Assembly (NCBI GenBank): GCA_016782545.1 | Contig: JADHYG010000020.1 | Location: 1 to 16,984 of the forward strand | Source of the DNA: Candidatus Microgenomates bacterium | GTDB taxonomy: Bacteria > Patescibacteria > Microgenomatia > JADHYG01 | Direction of reading: 5' to 3' | Length of the DNA stretch: 16,984 bases | Part shown: one piece after another, positions 1 through 7,538 of the stretch | How positions within the stretch are numbered: position 1 is the stretch's first letter | Layout of the letters: each line of letters begins with the position of its first letter | The notes under the pieces: model-generated | Told to the model about the DNA's origin: nothing | What the model saw: only the letters and a program-made list of their open reading frames with translations | Database searches by the model: none | Position numbers and translations under genes: made by a program

Positions 1-1
1 C

Positions 2-727
2 ATTCCCTGCTATAACGAAGAAGAAAATTTAAAACGTGGTGTTTTGGAAAAAGTTGGTAAATTTTTGAAAAGCAAAGACTATTTATGGGAAGTGATTATT
101 GTTGATGATGGTTCAGAAGATAATAGCAGGGAAATTATAAAAAAGTTTCTGAAGACAAATTCTCGGTTTACTTTAATTGAAAATCCTCATCAAGGTAAAG
201 GGGCAACCGTGATTGCTGGTATTTTAGAAAGCAAAGGCAAATATGTTTTATTTACTGATCTTGATCAGGCAACACCAATCTCTGAAATTGATGATTTTCT
301 GCCTTGGTTTAAAAAAGGCTTTGACATTGTGATTGGTTCAAGAAAAGAAAAAAGAAAAGGAGCGCCTTTTTTTAGATTGTTGATGGCTAGAGGTTTTTCT
401 GTGCTTCGTAATCTTATTTTAGGCCTTAAGGGAATTTCCGATAGTCAGTGCGGGTTTAAAGCATTTAAAAATGAGGTTGCTCAAGACTTGTTTAAAAGAC
501 TTAAAGTTCATGGTAAAGGAAAAAAGGTTCAGGGGGCAATGGTAACGGCTGGTTTTGACATTGAAACTTTGCTTTTGGCTCAGAAAAGAGGTTACAAAGT
601 AAAAGAAATTCCTGTTCAATGGCAATATGTGGAGACAAGAAGGGTTAATCCTCTTAAAGATTCATGGCAAGGCTTTTTGGATTTAATTCAGATAAAGATC
701 AATGAATTAAAAGGAATGTATGATTAA
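2..727 (+). CDS. GT2 glycosyltransferase, ALG5/DPM-like polyprenyl-phosphate sugar synthase (5' end cut by window)
   Basis: The reading frame is open from base 2, and the first codons encode IPCYNEEENLKRG. This is the family's N-terminal strand-loop, so the gene begins before the window and the TTG at 44 is not a real start. Visible GT-A motifs are IIVDDGSEDNS (nucleotide-binding Asp pair), GKGATVIAG, the metal-binding DLD in FTDLDQATP, IGSRKEKRKGAP and DSQCGFKAF. These are typical of dolichyl-phosphate beta-glucosyltransferase-like GT2 enzymes. Such enzymes move a hexose from a nucleotide sugar to polyprenyl phosphate on the cytoplasmic side of the membrane. There is no C-terminal membrane domain; the protein ends soluble after a helix. 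Its stop overlaps the start of the next gene by 8 bp, which suggests translational coupling. The product would be a donor for the GT-C enzymes downstream. Family assignment is secure; the sugar is unknown. Confidence 0.9.
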   Translation: MPCYNEEENLKRGVLEKVGKFLKSKDYLWEVIIVDDGSEDNSREIIKKFLKTNSRFTLIENPHQGKGATVIAGILESKGKYVLFTDLDQATPISEIDDFLPWFKKGFDIVIGSRKEKRKGAPFFRLLMARGFSVLRNLILGLKGISDSQCGFKAFKNEVAQDLFKRLKVHGKGKKVQGAMVTAGFDIETLLLAQKRGYKVKEIPVQWQYVETRRVNPLKDSWQGFLDLIQIKINELKGMYD

Positions 728-1895
728 GATTCGAAATTCGAAATTTGAAATTCGAAATTTGAAACAAATCACTTTTCTTTTATATTTTTCTACAATAATT
801 GGCTTATTTCTGTATTCATTTACTCAAGTTGATCTTAATTTAACTCTCACCACAACTTCTTTTTTGTCTAATATTCAAGATTCTTTTCAGCATATTGGCT
901 ATTTTCAAAGATCTCTTTCAACTTTTCTTTATCTTTTAATCATATTTTTACTTTTTACTTTTTATTTTTTACTTATACGGCTTATAAAAAAGAAAAGAAT
1001 TACAGAAAAACAGTTATGGTTGTTAATTTTAGCAACATCAGGGATTCTTGTTTTCTCTTATCCTGCTTTTTCTTATGATATTTTTAATTATATTTTTGAC
1101 GCCAGAATTTTTACAAAACACGGCCTTAATCCCTATCAATTTAAAGCCTTAGATTTTCCTCAAGATCCTTGGATACGCTTTATGCGCTGGACTCATAGGA
1201 CCTATCCTTATGCTCCAGTTTGGCTTTTAATTTCTATTCCTCTTTCTTTTTTGGGAATGGGAAAATTTTTACCAACCCTTTTTCTTTTTAAATTAATAAG
1301 CTGTCTTTCCTATTTAGGTAGTGTTTATTTATTAGGCAAGATTTTAGGAAAGATTGATAAGGCCAAAAAACTTTTAGGAATGGCTTTTTTTGCTTTTAAT
1401 CCTTTAATTATTATTGAAACTTTGGTTTCTAGCCATCATGAATCAGTGATGATATTCTTAACCTTGGCCTTTATTTATTTTCTAATAAAAAGTAAAAAAC
1501 TGTTATCTGTTATTTGTTTTTTGTTATCTGTGGGAATCAAATATGTAACTGCTTTACTTTTTCCTCTTTTAATTTTTGGCTTTAAAAGGGGATTGACAGT
1601 AATTTTAATGACCATGTCTTTAATTTTTGTTTTAACTAAAAAAGAAATTCAGCCCTGGTATTTTCTTTGGGTTTTGCCATTTTTAGCGCTGGATGTTAAA
1701 AGATGGTCAATGCTAATTAGCTCTTTTTTTTCTTTTGGTCTTCTTCTTCATTATGCCCTATTTTTATATTTTGGTCATTGGGATCCGCCTGTACCCATGA
1801 TTAAACTTTGGGTAATAATTATTCCAATGATTTTAGCTTTTTCAATATTTTTTATTCCTTATTTTTTCAATAAGTTTATAAAAAAAGAGGTGTGA
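720..1895 (+). CDS. GT-C membrane glycosyltransferase, GT87/MptB-like
   Basis: This 391-residue protein is very hydrophobic, with roughly ten membrane segments starting near residue 17. The first luminal loop carries acidic residues in YDIFNYIFDAR (D120, D127), followed by HGLNPYQ and then YPYAPVWLL near residue 162. This order resembles GT87/DUF2029 and the actinobacterial alpha-1,6-mannosyltransferases MptA/B, which use polyprenyl-phosphate mannose outside the membrane. HHES near 239-242 and QPWYFLWVLP near 311-320 also fit that group. The start at 720 has an AAGGA site at 711-715 and overlaps the previous GT2 by 8 bp. The N-terminal residues IRNSKFEIRNLK are encoded by a short tandem repeat, so the true N-terminus may have been altered. 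Donor and acceptor are not determinable. Confidence 0.8.
   Translation: MIKIRNSKFEIRNLKQITFLLYFSTIIGLFLYSFTQVDLNLTLTTTSFLSNIQDSFQHIGYFQRSLSTFLYLLIIFLLFTFYFLLIRLIKKKRITEKQLWLLILATSGILVFSYPAFSYDIFNYIFDARIFTKHGLNPYQFKALDFPQDPWIRFMRWTHRTYPYAPVWLLISIPLSFLGMGKFLPTLFLFKLISCLSYLGSVYLLGKILGKIDKAKKLLGMAFFAFNPLIIIETLVSSHHESVMIFLTLAFIYFLIKSKKLLSVICFLLSVGIKYVTALLFPLLIFGFKRGLTVILMTMSLIFVLTKKEIQPWYFLWVLPFLALDVKRWSMLISSFFSFGLLLHYALFLYFGHWDPPVPMIKLWVIIIPMILAFSIFFIPYFFNKFIKKEV
736..763 (+). repeat. 14-bp tandem repeat, two perfect copies, inside gene start
   Basis: The unit ATTCGAAATTTGAA occurs at 736-749 and again at 750-763 without mismatch, preceded by a further TTCGAA at 730-735. It encodes a charged N-terminal tail just before the first membrane helix of the GT87-like protein. 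The length is not a multiple of three, so any change in copy number would shift the frame. Confidence 0.85.
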
Positions 1896-1919
1896 TTGAG
1901 ACATGATTCCGTTATCTCT

Positions 1920-1944
1920 GTCATTCTGAACTTGATTCAGAATC
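1920..1944 (+). repeat. REP-like hairpin, single-arm copy (family A, copy 1)
   Basis: Arms ATTCTGAA (1923-1930) and TTCAGAAT (1936-1943) are perfect inverted repeats around a 5-base loop, preceded by GTC. The same hairpin begins the elements at 10750, 13260 and 14960. Here the second hairpin (the ATGCTGAA type) is absent, and an unrelated nested palindrome follows within a few bases. Confidence 0.85.
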
Positions 1945-1949
1945 TGTGA

Positions 1950-2062
1950 GTGGGACATTATTCTTCGAGCGAGGCTAAAAGCCGAGTCGAGAAGTCTCAT
2001 TGATGGTTAGTTCTCGACTCACTTACGTTCGCTCGAACAATAAAGTTGTTATTTATGTCCCA
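1950..2062 (+). repeat. Nested palindromic element, 113 bp
   Basis: Three pairs of inverted arms nest inside one another: TGGGACAT (1951-1958) with ATGTCCCA (2055-2062); TTCGAGCGA (1964-1972) with TCGCTCGAA (2029-2037); GAGTCGAGAA (1984-1993) with TTCTCGACTC (2011-2020). Between the second and third pairs, the left arm carries its own small hairpin GGCT-AAA-AGCC (1973-1983), while the right arm has an unrelated 8-base segment. Together with the adjacent hairpin at 1920 it fills most of the 200-bp gap between two GT-C genes. No U-run follows, so a classical terminator is not supported. Confidence 0.85.
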
Positions 2063-2075
2063 GCCACAGTATAAT
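2046..2075 (+). promoter_or_regulatory. Candidate sigma-70-type promoter for the PMT-like gene
   Basis: TTGTTA (2046-2051) and a consensus TATAAT (2070-2075) are separated by 18 bases. They lie 20 bases before the ATG at 2096, which would give a short untranslated leader without a Shine-Dalgarno site. The -35 hexamer overlaps the right flank of the nested palindrome. Confidence 0.45.
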
Positions 2076-2095
2076 GATTAAGAAAATATTTTGTC

Positions 2096-3604
2096 ATGAA
2101 AAAAAATAAGAAATTAATTTTATCAATGTTCGCGCTTATAGTTTTATATATAGTGTCTAGATTGATAAACTTGACCCTTTTACCGATCTTTACTGATGAG
2201 GCAATTTATCTTCGCTGGGCGCAAATTGCCAAAAATGATTCTTCCTGGCGATTTATTTCTTTAACTGACGGCAAACAACCCCTTTTTGTTTGGCTGGCAA
2301 TGGTTTTAATGAAATTTATTAAAGAGCCACTTTTAGCCGGGCGTCTGGTTTCTGTTTTTGCCGGTTTAGCTGGTTTAATAGGAATATTTTTCCTGGCAAA
2401 AGAAGTTTTTAAAGAAAAAAGGATCGGTTTTTTTGCCAGTTTTCTTTATCTTATTTCTCCTTTTTGCCTCATGTATGATCGAATGGCTTTAATGGACTCG
2501 CTGGTAGCTGCCTTTTCTATTTGGTCGTTATATTTTGCGATTTTGCTAGTGAGAACTTTGCGTCTTGATGTTGCTTTGATTTTGGGAATGATTTTGGGTG
2601 GGGGAATTTTGACTAAAACCTCAGGATTTTTCAGTATTTATCTTTTACCAATAACACTTTTATTTTTTGATTGGCAGAAAAAAGATCGTCAACATCGCTT
2701 TTTTAGATGGCTGGGTTTAGCCTTGATGGCGATCATTTTTTCTCAGATTTATTACAGTGTCCTTCGTCTTTCTCCTTGGTTTCATATGGTTGCCCAAAAA
2801 GACACTACTTTTATTTATCCTTTCAAAGAATGGCTGAGTCACCCGTTAAGATTTTTTATCGGCAATTTAAAAGGGGAGCTTGATTGGCTTCAAACTTATC
2901 TTACTTGGCCAATTTTTATTTTGGTGATTGGTTCTATTTTTGTTTTTTGGAAAAAAACAAAGGAAAAGCTATTGCTTTTTATTTGGTTTTCAGCACCTTT
3001 TGTTGCTTTGGCTCTTTTTGGAAAAGTTCTTTATCCTCGGTTTATTTTATTTATGACCATGCCTCTTTTTGTTCTTGCTGCTTGGTCGATTAACAAGGCA
3101 ACAATGAAACAAGACAACAATGAAACAATGAATAAAATATTTAAGATAAGCGTTTATTGTTTATTACTTGTTTATCCTTTATATATTGATGGTAAGATTC
3201 TTTCTGATCCTGCTAATGCCTTAATTCCTCAAAGCGATTTGAATCAATACATTAATGACTGGCCGGCGGGTGGAGGAGTGAAAGAAGTGATTGCTTATCT
3301 TCAAGATGAGATTCAAAAAGGGCCAATTTTTGTTGGCACCGAAGGAACTTTTGGTCTTTTTCCTGCCTCTTTAGAACTTTATTTAGTGGATCATCCTAAT
3401 ATTAAAATTAAAGGTTATTGGCCTTTTGGGGATAATGTGATTCAAGAATTAGAAGAAAAAGCAAAGAAAATTCCGACTTTTTTAGTTACGAAAGAAACTC
3501 AGGAAGTCCCTCAGAACTGGCCTTTAGATCTTATTTTTAAGATTAGAAAGGGGAAAGGTGAAGTTTTTTTGTATTTCTATCAAGTGATTGCTGAAGATCT
3601 ATGA
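2096..3604 (+). CDS. GT-C membrane glycosyltransferase, PMT/ArnT-like (PMT_2 family)
   Basis: This 502-residue polytopic protein opens with one membrane helix and then FTDEAIYLRWAQ (D34-E35), the acidic first-loop motif of the PMT/ArnT superfamily. GKQPLFVWL (59-67) follows, and then YDRMALMDS (128-135), which matches the second conserved acidic region. Known members transfer a sugar from polyprenyl phosphate to protein Ser/Thr or to lipid on the outer membrane face. About ten more membrane spans follow. The C-terminal 120 residues are less hydrophobic and probably form an external domain. The start has no ribosome site but sits 20 bases after a good promoter candidate. The stop shares ATGA with the next gene, so the two are probably translationally coupled. 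Substrate is unknown. Confidence 0.85.
   Translation: MKKNKKLILSMFALIVLYIVSRLINLTLLPIFTDEAIYLRWAQIAKNDSSWRFISLTDGKQPLFVWLAMVLMKFIKEPLLAGRLVSVFAGLAGLIGIFFLAKEVFKEKRIGFFASFLYLISPFCLMYDRMALMDSLVAAFSIWSLYFAILLVRTLRLDVALILGMILGGGILTKTSGFFSIYLLPITLLFFDWQKKDRQHRFFRWLGLALMAIIFSQIYYSVLRLSPWFHMVAQKDTTFIYPFKEWLSHPLRFFIGNLKGELDWLQTYLTWPIFILVIGSIFVFWKKTKEKLLLFIWFSAPFVALALFGKVLYPRFILFMTMPLFVLAAWSINKATMKQDNNETMNKIFKISVYCLLLVYPLYIDGKILSDPANALIPQSDLNQYINDWPAGGGVKEVIAYLQDEIQKGPIFVGTEGTFGLFPASLELYLVDHPNIKIKGYWPFGDNVIQELEEKAKKIPTFLVTKETQEVPQNWPLDLIFKIRKGKGEVFLYFYQVIAEDL
3099..3128 (+). repeat. Intragenic short repeat, 14 bp twice, period 16
   Basis: CAACAATGAAACAA occurs at 3099-3112 and 3115-3128. It encodes the polar stretch around ATMKQDNNETMNK, between a membrane helix and the next one. 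A similar period-16 repeat lies in the last gene of the window. Confidence 0.7.
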
Positions 3605-6033
3605 AAAGAAGAATTGCTGGCCATAGAACCTTTCCCATCATTCTCTTTTTAATTCTCACCTTAGTTCTTTTTTATAAAGTTGCTTTTGGACTTTATCCTT
3701 TTGCCGGTAATTTACTGGTTTCTTTTTTCTTTCCTTGGAGCAGCGGTGGATTTTCTGGATATAATTCCTGGACAACTCATAAGGAATTTATTGGTTCTGA
3801 TTCAATTAGAATGCAGCTGCCTTGGAAAGTCTTGGCTTTTGATTTAATTAAAAAAGTAAAAATACCGCTTTGGAATCCATATACCTTTTCAGGTAATCCG
3901 CTGTTGGCCAATTATCAGTCAGGTCTTTTTTATCCTTTTAATATTTTATATTTAATCTTTCATCCTCTGACTGCCTGGACAATGCTCACTATTCTTCAAG
4001 TTTTTTTAAGCATGGTTTTTATGTTTTTACTTTTAAGAAAATTTAAAGTTTCAAAAGCAGCTAGTGTTTTAGCCAGCTTTGCTTTTATTTCCTCAAGTTT
4101 CTTTATTACCTGGATTGAAATTGATATTATTGGTCATACTTATCTTTGGCTGCCATTGATAGTTTATTCAATTGAGTCAATATTGGTTGATAAAAAAAGA
4201 TATTTTTATCCATTTATTTCTTTTTTTATTGCTCTTAGTATTTTTGCCGGCTATCCACAGACTGCGGTTTTAATTATTCTTTATTCAATTACTTATTTTC
4301 TTTTTCGAGCTTGGAGCTTAGCCAAAAAGAAGAAACCCATTGTTTACTTCTTTTTCTTTCTGATTTTAGGTTTAGGATTAGCAGCCGTTCAATTAATTCC
4401 CACCTATGAGTTTTATCAGCAGGCGCCTCTAGCTAAAGACTTTGCCAATTGGACATTTGATCATTTTCTTATTCCTTATCGACAATTAATTACTTTTTTT
4501 GCTCCTGATTTTTTTGGCAATCCGGCTGCTAATAATTTTTGGGGTCAAGATTATGGTGATTTAACTCCATCAATGGGCATTATTCCTTTATTTCTTGCTT
4601 TTATTCCGGTTCTTTTTAAAAAAAAGAACAAAATCTTCAGTTTTCTTTACGGTACTGGTTTAGTTTTTCTCTTTTTAACAGTTAAAAGCCCGCTTTCATT
4701 TATTGTTAAAACTCTTCGTTTGTCAATACTTTCGTCTGGCACTCCAGCAAGAATGCTTTGTTTGCTTTTTTTTAATTTAGCTTTTCTCGCTGGTTTTGGT
4801 TTTGACATTTTTTTTAATCGCTTAAAAAAATCAGTTAAAAATAGAAGATTAATTTTATTAATTAGTATTTTCATTTTGATTTATATATTGCTTTGGTTTT
4901 TTGCTTTTTTCGGAGCAAGAGCCTTTCCTAATAATAACTTTTCCGCTATGAATTTGGCGGTCACAAGACGAAATTTAATTTTGCCGACACTAAGTTTTGT
5001 TGCTATTTTGGGAATTTTTCTTTTAAGAAAAATAAAGATTCTTCCAGGAGCAATAAAAAAGCAATTTTATTCTTTAAGCAAGGCGCTGGTTTTAATAATT
5101 GTTTTTCTGAATTTATTTTACAGTTTGAATAAATACAATCCTTTTTCACCTAAAAAGTTCTTTTTTCCCGACCATCCAGTCACTGAATTTTTACAAAGCA
5201 AAACAACCGCGCCTGATAGATTTTATGGTGTTGATACAGCTCATTTTGACGATAATTTTGCCAGTTTTTATAAAATCTACGCCGCCGAAGGATATGATGC
5301 TTTGAGAATTGGTCGATATGCTGAATTAATTGCTGCCATTGAAACAGGAGAAATACCCAAAGAATATTTACGTTCTGATGCGCGTTTTCCAAATCAAGAC
5401 AGTGAAAATAGAAGGAAAATATTTAATCTTTTAGGCATTAAATATATCTTAGATAAAGACGATGTTCCAACCAAGGGTTGGGATCCACAGCCTTGGAAAT
5501 ATCCAGAAGATAGATATAAACTTATTTGGCAAGAAGAGAAGTTTAAAGTCTATGAGAGTCTGGAAGCTCTGCCCCGTGTTTTTTTAGTTAATGACTATTT
5601 GGTTTTAAAGGACAAGCAAGAAATTATTGAAAAGATTTTTTCTGCTGATTTTGATTTTTCCAAAACAATTATTCTCGAAGAAAAAATATCTAGTCATCTT
5701 AAATCAAATGAAGAAAATTCAGGCAAAGCAGAATTTATTTCTTATTCACCTAATCAAATTGTTATTAAAACAAAGAGCAATGCTGATTCACTTCTATTTC
5801 TTTCCGACAGCTATTATCCCGGTTGGAAGGCTTTTATAGATAAAAAAGAAACAAAAATTTATCGGGCTAATTATACATTTCGAGCAATTGGAGTTCCTGA
5901 CGGCGAGCATCAAATAACTTTTTCTTATCAGCCATTTTCATTTAAGTTCGGTTTCGCAATCTCTATCATTTCAATTTTAGTCTGTATTATTAGTCTTATT
6001 AAAAGCTTAGCTTTTAATAAGACTGTTGGTTAG
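3601..6033 (+). CDS. YfhO-type GT-C membrane protein
   Basis: This is an 810-residue protein, in the usual size range for YfhO (PF09586). After the first helix come GSDSIRMQLPW (65-75) with D67, IPLWNPYTFSGNPLLANYQ (88-106) and GLFYPFN, the characteristic YfhO first loop. About twelve membrane spans follow. Residues from about 530 to 785 are mainly soluble and end in SYYPGWKAFIDKKET with PGW at 740-742, the C-terminal beta-rich domain of the family. YfhO homologues in Firmicutes are implicated in lipoteichoic acid glycosylation. The gene starts inside the previous stop (ATGA). Its last residues, KSLAFNKTVG, are encoded by a mobile-element palindrome, so the native C-terminus has probably been replaced. 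A 36-bp stretch at 5818-5853 nearly matches one in the gene at 10815. Confidence 0.88.
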   Translation: MKRRIAGHRTFPIILFLILTLVLFYKVAFGLYPFAGNLLVSFFFPWSSGGFSGYNSWTTHKEFIGSDSIRMQLPWKVLAFDLIKKVKIPLWNPYTFSGNPLLANYQSGLFYPFNILYLIFHPLTAWTMLTILQVFLSMVFMFLLLRKFKVSKAASVLASFAFISSSFFITWIEIDIIGHTYLWLPLIVYSIESILVDKKRYFYPFISFFIALSIFAGYPQTAVLIILYSITYFLFRAWSLAKKKKPIVYFFFFLILGLGLAAVQLIPTYEFYQQAPLAKDFANWTFDHFLIPYRQLITFFAPDFFGNPAANNFWGQDYGDLTPSMGIIPLFLAFIPVLFKKKNKIFSFLYGTGLVFLFLTVKSPLSFIVKTLRLSILSSGTPARMLCLLFFNLAFLAGFGFDIFFNRLKKSVKNRRLILLISIFILIYILLWFFAFFGARAFPNNNFSAMNLAVTRRNLILPTLSFVAILGIFLLRKIKILPGAIKKQFYSLSKALVLIIVFLNLFYSLNKYNPFSPKKFFFPDHPVTEFLQSKTTAPDRFYGVDTAHFDDNFASFYKIYAAEGYDALRIGRYAELIAAIETGEIPKEYLRSDARFPNQDSENRRKIFNLLGIKYILDKDDVPTKGWDPQPWKYPEDRYKLIWQEEKFKVYESLEALPRVFLVNDYLVLKDKQEIIEKIFSADFDFSKTIILEEKISSHLKSNEENSGKAEFISYSPNQIVIKTKSNADSLLFLSDSYYPGWKAFIDKKETKIYRANYTFRAIGVPDGEHQITFSYQPFSFKFGFAISIISILVCIISLIKSLAFNKTVG
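5996..6027 (+). repeat. Left 32-bp inverted terminal repeat with palindrome (family B, copy 1)
   Basis: The first 25 bases (5996-6020) form a palindrome, arms TTATTAAAAGCT and AGCTTTTAATAA around a central T. One more base pairs on each side (C5995, G6021), giving 13-bp arms. G and ACTGTT follow. The reverse complement of this 32-bp unit recurs at 7539-7570 with one mismatch. It lies within the last codons of the YfhO-type gene and is read in its only open frame. Confidence 0.85.
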
Positions 6034-6144
6034 CCCTATTTGATTTGCGTTAAATTTAATCAAATTTTACTAAATTCAATAATTTTCCTGTTTCGATATT
6101 TAAATAAGTGTTGATATAAGTTAGAGTTCCCGCTATGGACGATG

Positions 6145-6187
6145 TTAGAACTAATTTGGAGGAGAAACTACTTCAAATTAGTTCTAA
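6145..6187. other. Hairpin across the acetyltransferase stop codon
   Basis: Bases 6145-6158 and 6174-6187 are a perfect 14-bp inverted repeat around a 15-base loop. The acetyltransferase stop (6173-6175) lies at the edge of the stem. The position between convergent genes suggests a role in transcript ends or stability, but no U-run follows in either direction. Confidence 0.6.
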
Positions 6188-6649
6188 TTCAATCTCGTCT
6201 CGTAAAGGAATCCCGTTATCTCCAATTAAAGGGATGCTTGGTTTTAGTCTACGGGTGAGTTTTAAAGCATCAGGATAAACTTTCACTAAATTAAAACCTC
6301 TTTTCTGGTAGAATCTTAGGGCGACAAGATTGTCATTGGTAGTGACAAACCAAATTCTCTTTAATTTTTGTTTCCTTGCCAGATTAATAACTTTTCTTAA
6401 AAGAAGCGAGCCTAGTCCTCTTTTTTCTAAATAGCTATCTAAGCTAATAATCTCTAATTCTTTTTTGGTAATTTTGAAGGTAATTAACCCTTTCTTTTCA
6501 CTATTAGCTTCAGCGATGAAACCATCTAACGCTTCAGGTTTATGAATTTTTCCATGGGTAACAATAAATTCACCACCCCAACGTTTATTAAAAACGGTTT
6601 TTATCCAATTTATATCGCTTGGTTTTATTTTTCTTATTTTGATTTGCAT
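6173..6649 (-). CDS. GNAT family N-acetyltransferase
   Basis: This 158-residue protein is a normal length for a single GNAT domain. The acetyl-CoA pyrophosphate loop is EKRGLGS (75-81) at the start of the long helix, as in the Q/RxxGxG/A motif. It is followed by strand WFVTTNDN (100-107) and LRFYQKRGF (111-119), with Y114 in the usual general-acid position. The C-terminus IPLRDEIELELI is a strand-like tail seen in a subset of small GNATs. The acceptor cannot be predicted. The gene runs opposite to the glycosyltransferases and lies inside the palindrome-bounded cassette, so it may be cargo and need not belong to glycan synthesis. A leaderless-type promoter motif sits 6 bases before the ATG. 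Confidence 0.88.
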   Translation of the reverse strand: MQIKIRKIKPSDINWIKTVFNKRWGGEFIVTHGKIHKPEALDGFIAEANSEKKGLITFKITKKELEIISLDSYLEKRGLGSLLLRKVINLARKQKLKRIWFVTTNDNLVALRFYQKRGFNLVKVYPDALKLTRRLKPSIPLIGDNGIPLRDEIELELI

Positions 6650-6655
6650 ACTTCA

Positions 6656-6664
6656 ATTTTACCA
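6656..6664 (-). promoter_or_regulatory. Extended -10 promoter motif, leaderless architecture
   Basis: On the minus strand TGGTAAAAT (TGn plus a TAAAAT -10) ends exactly 6 bases before the acetyltransferase ATG. The same nine bases with the same 6-base gap precede the flippase gene at 15058. Transcription would begin at or next to the start codon. Confidence 0.5.
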
Positions 6665-6697
6665 AAACATCCTTTTTCACAAAAGCTTCAAAATAGT

Positions 6698-6722
6698 TTA
6701 TTAAAAGCTTAGCTTTTAATAA
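6698..6722. repeat. Palindrome family B, copy 2 (internal)
   Basis: This is a 25-bp palindrome identical to 5996-6020, with 12-bp arms and a central T on the + strand. It lacks the ACTGTT extension of the outer copies. It overlaps the transposase 3' end, and the transposase TAA stop is read from within it. Confidence 0.85.
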
Positions 6723-7489
6723 TTGCTTTGTAACAGCATTTTTATATAATGTTGTCGAAGCTTTTCTTGGCGATCTTTTTTTAAAGCGCGAAAATTGCCA
6801 AACCAACTAAAGTCGTCATCAATAGCAGTTTTTTCTAATCGCAAGACTTCAAATTTATCAATTTCTCCTAAAACAAAATTCAAATAGCTTTTTGAGCTTT
6901 TAAAAGCAGATAAAACTGTTTCTGGTTTTATGAATGAAAATTTTTTATCTTTTAAGTATGCTGATAGAGAAGACCAAGGATAATTTACCAGTTCATTGGA
7001 CTTAGTTATATCTAAAGATTGAGGATTAAGATGTTGGTAGCGAGATAAATGTATTAATTGTTCATCTGTCTCAACTCTTATAGCTTTGAAACTTGACTCA
7101 AAAAGTCTGCCTGAGCGATCTTGGTGAATATTAAAATATTTTGTGTAAGCAGTGCCAATTTTATGCATAAAGCTAGAAATGCCATTCTCAACTAATTGTT
7201 TAAGAGTTAAGTGATAGTGATTGGGCATGAGACAAAAAGAAAAGATTTCTACTAAAGGATTAATTCTTCTTGTTTCAAGCTGGAGGAGAACTTTTTGTTT
7301 CTTTTCAGGAGATTCAGCTTGTTTTAAACGCAGGTTTAATAAACTGTAAGGATAGTTATAGTCTAAGCAATGCTTAAGAGTGGAAATAAAGCGGGAATAA
7401 TCAGCTGAGTCAAGGAAAATCTTTCGCTTTTCTACACCTCTATTATAAATATGATATACATGATTAATTGAAAGAACTGTTTTTCTCAT
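6716..7489 (-). CDS. REP-associated tyrosine transposase (RAYT, Y1/HUH family)
   Basis: The 257-residue protein has the Y1_Tnp (IS200-like) fold signatures. The N-terminal strand reads VYHIYNRG (11-18). The HUH metal-binding pair is H91 and H93 in LMPNHYHL. IGTAYTKYFN (111-120) and DRSGRLFESSFKA (124-136) follow, then LSRYQHLNP (148-156). Y151 aligns with the catalytic tyrosine of E. coli TnpA-REP. All catalytic residues are present and the frame is intact. The extra 90 residues after the core match the longer RAYT form rather than 150-residue IS200 TnpA, and no TnpB is nearby. RAYTs nick and join single-stranded DNA at palindromic REP sequences. Palindrome copies lie at the 3' end (6698-6722) and upstream (7546-7570), in inverted orientation. 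Confidence 0.9.
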   Translation of the reverse strand: MRKTVLSINHVYHIYNRGVEKRKIFLDSADYSRFISTLKHCLDYNYPYSLLNLRLKQAESPEKKQKVLLQLETRRINPLVEIFSFCLMPNHYHLTLKQLVENGISSFMHKIGTAYTKYFNIHQDRSGRLFESSFKAIRVETDEQLIHLSRYQHLNPQSLDITKSNELVNYPWSSLSAYLKDKKFSFIKPETVLSAFKSSKSYLNFVLGEIDKFEVLRLEKTAIDDDFSWFGNFRALKKDRQEKLRQHYIKMLLQSNY

Positions 7490-7538
7490 TCTATTTTTGA
7501 TATCTCAGTTATTTATTATTTTTGATTCAGCGTTTATT

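Noticed and set aside
44..46. TTG at 44 as the start of the first GT2
   Set aside because: The frame is open upstream to base 2 and encodes the conserved IPCYNEEEN motif, so the gene begins outside the window.
6038..6068. Terminator after the YfhO-type gene (ATTTGATT / AATCAAAT then TTTT)
   Set aside because: The stem is almost entirely A-T, the loop is 12 bases and the T run is short; chance is likely in such AT-rich DNA.
6716..7489. IS200/IS605 insertion sequence
   Set aside because: The protein is about 100 residues longer than IS200 TnpA, matches the RAYT layout, and has no TnpB neighbour or IS-type ends.
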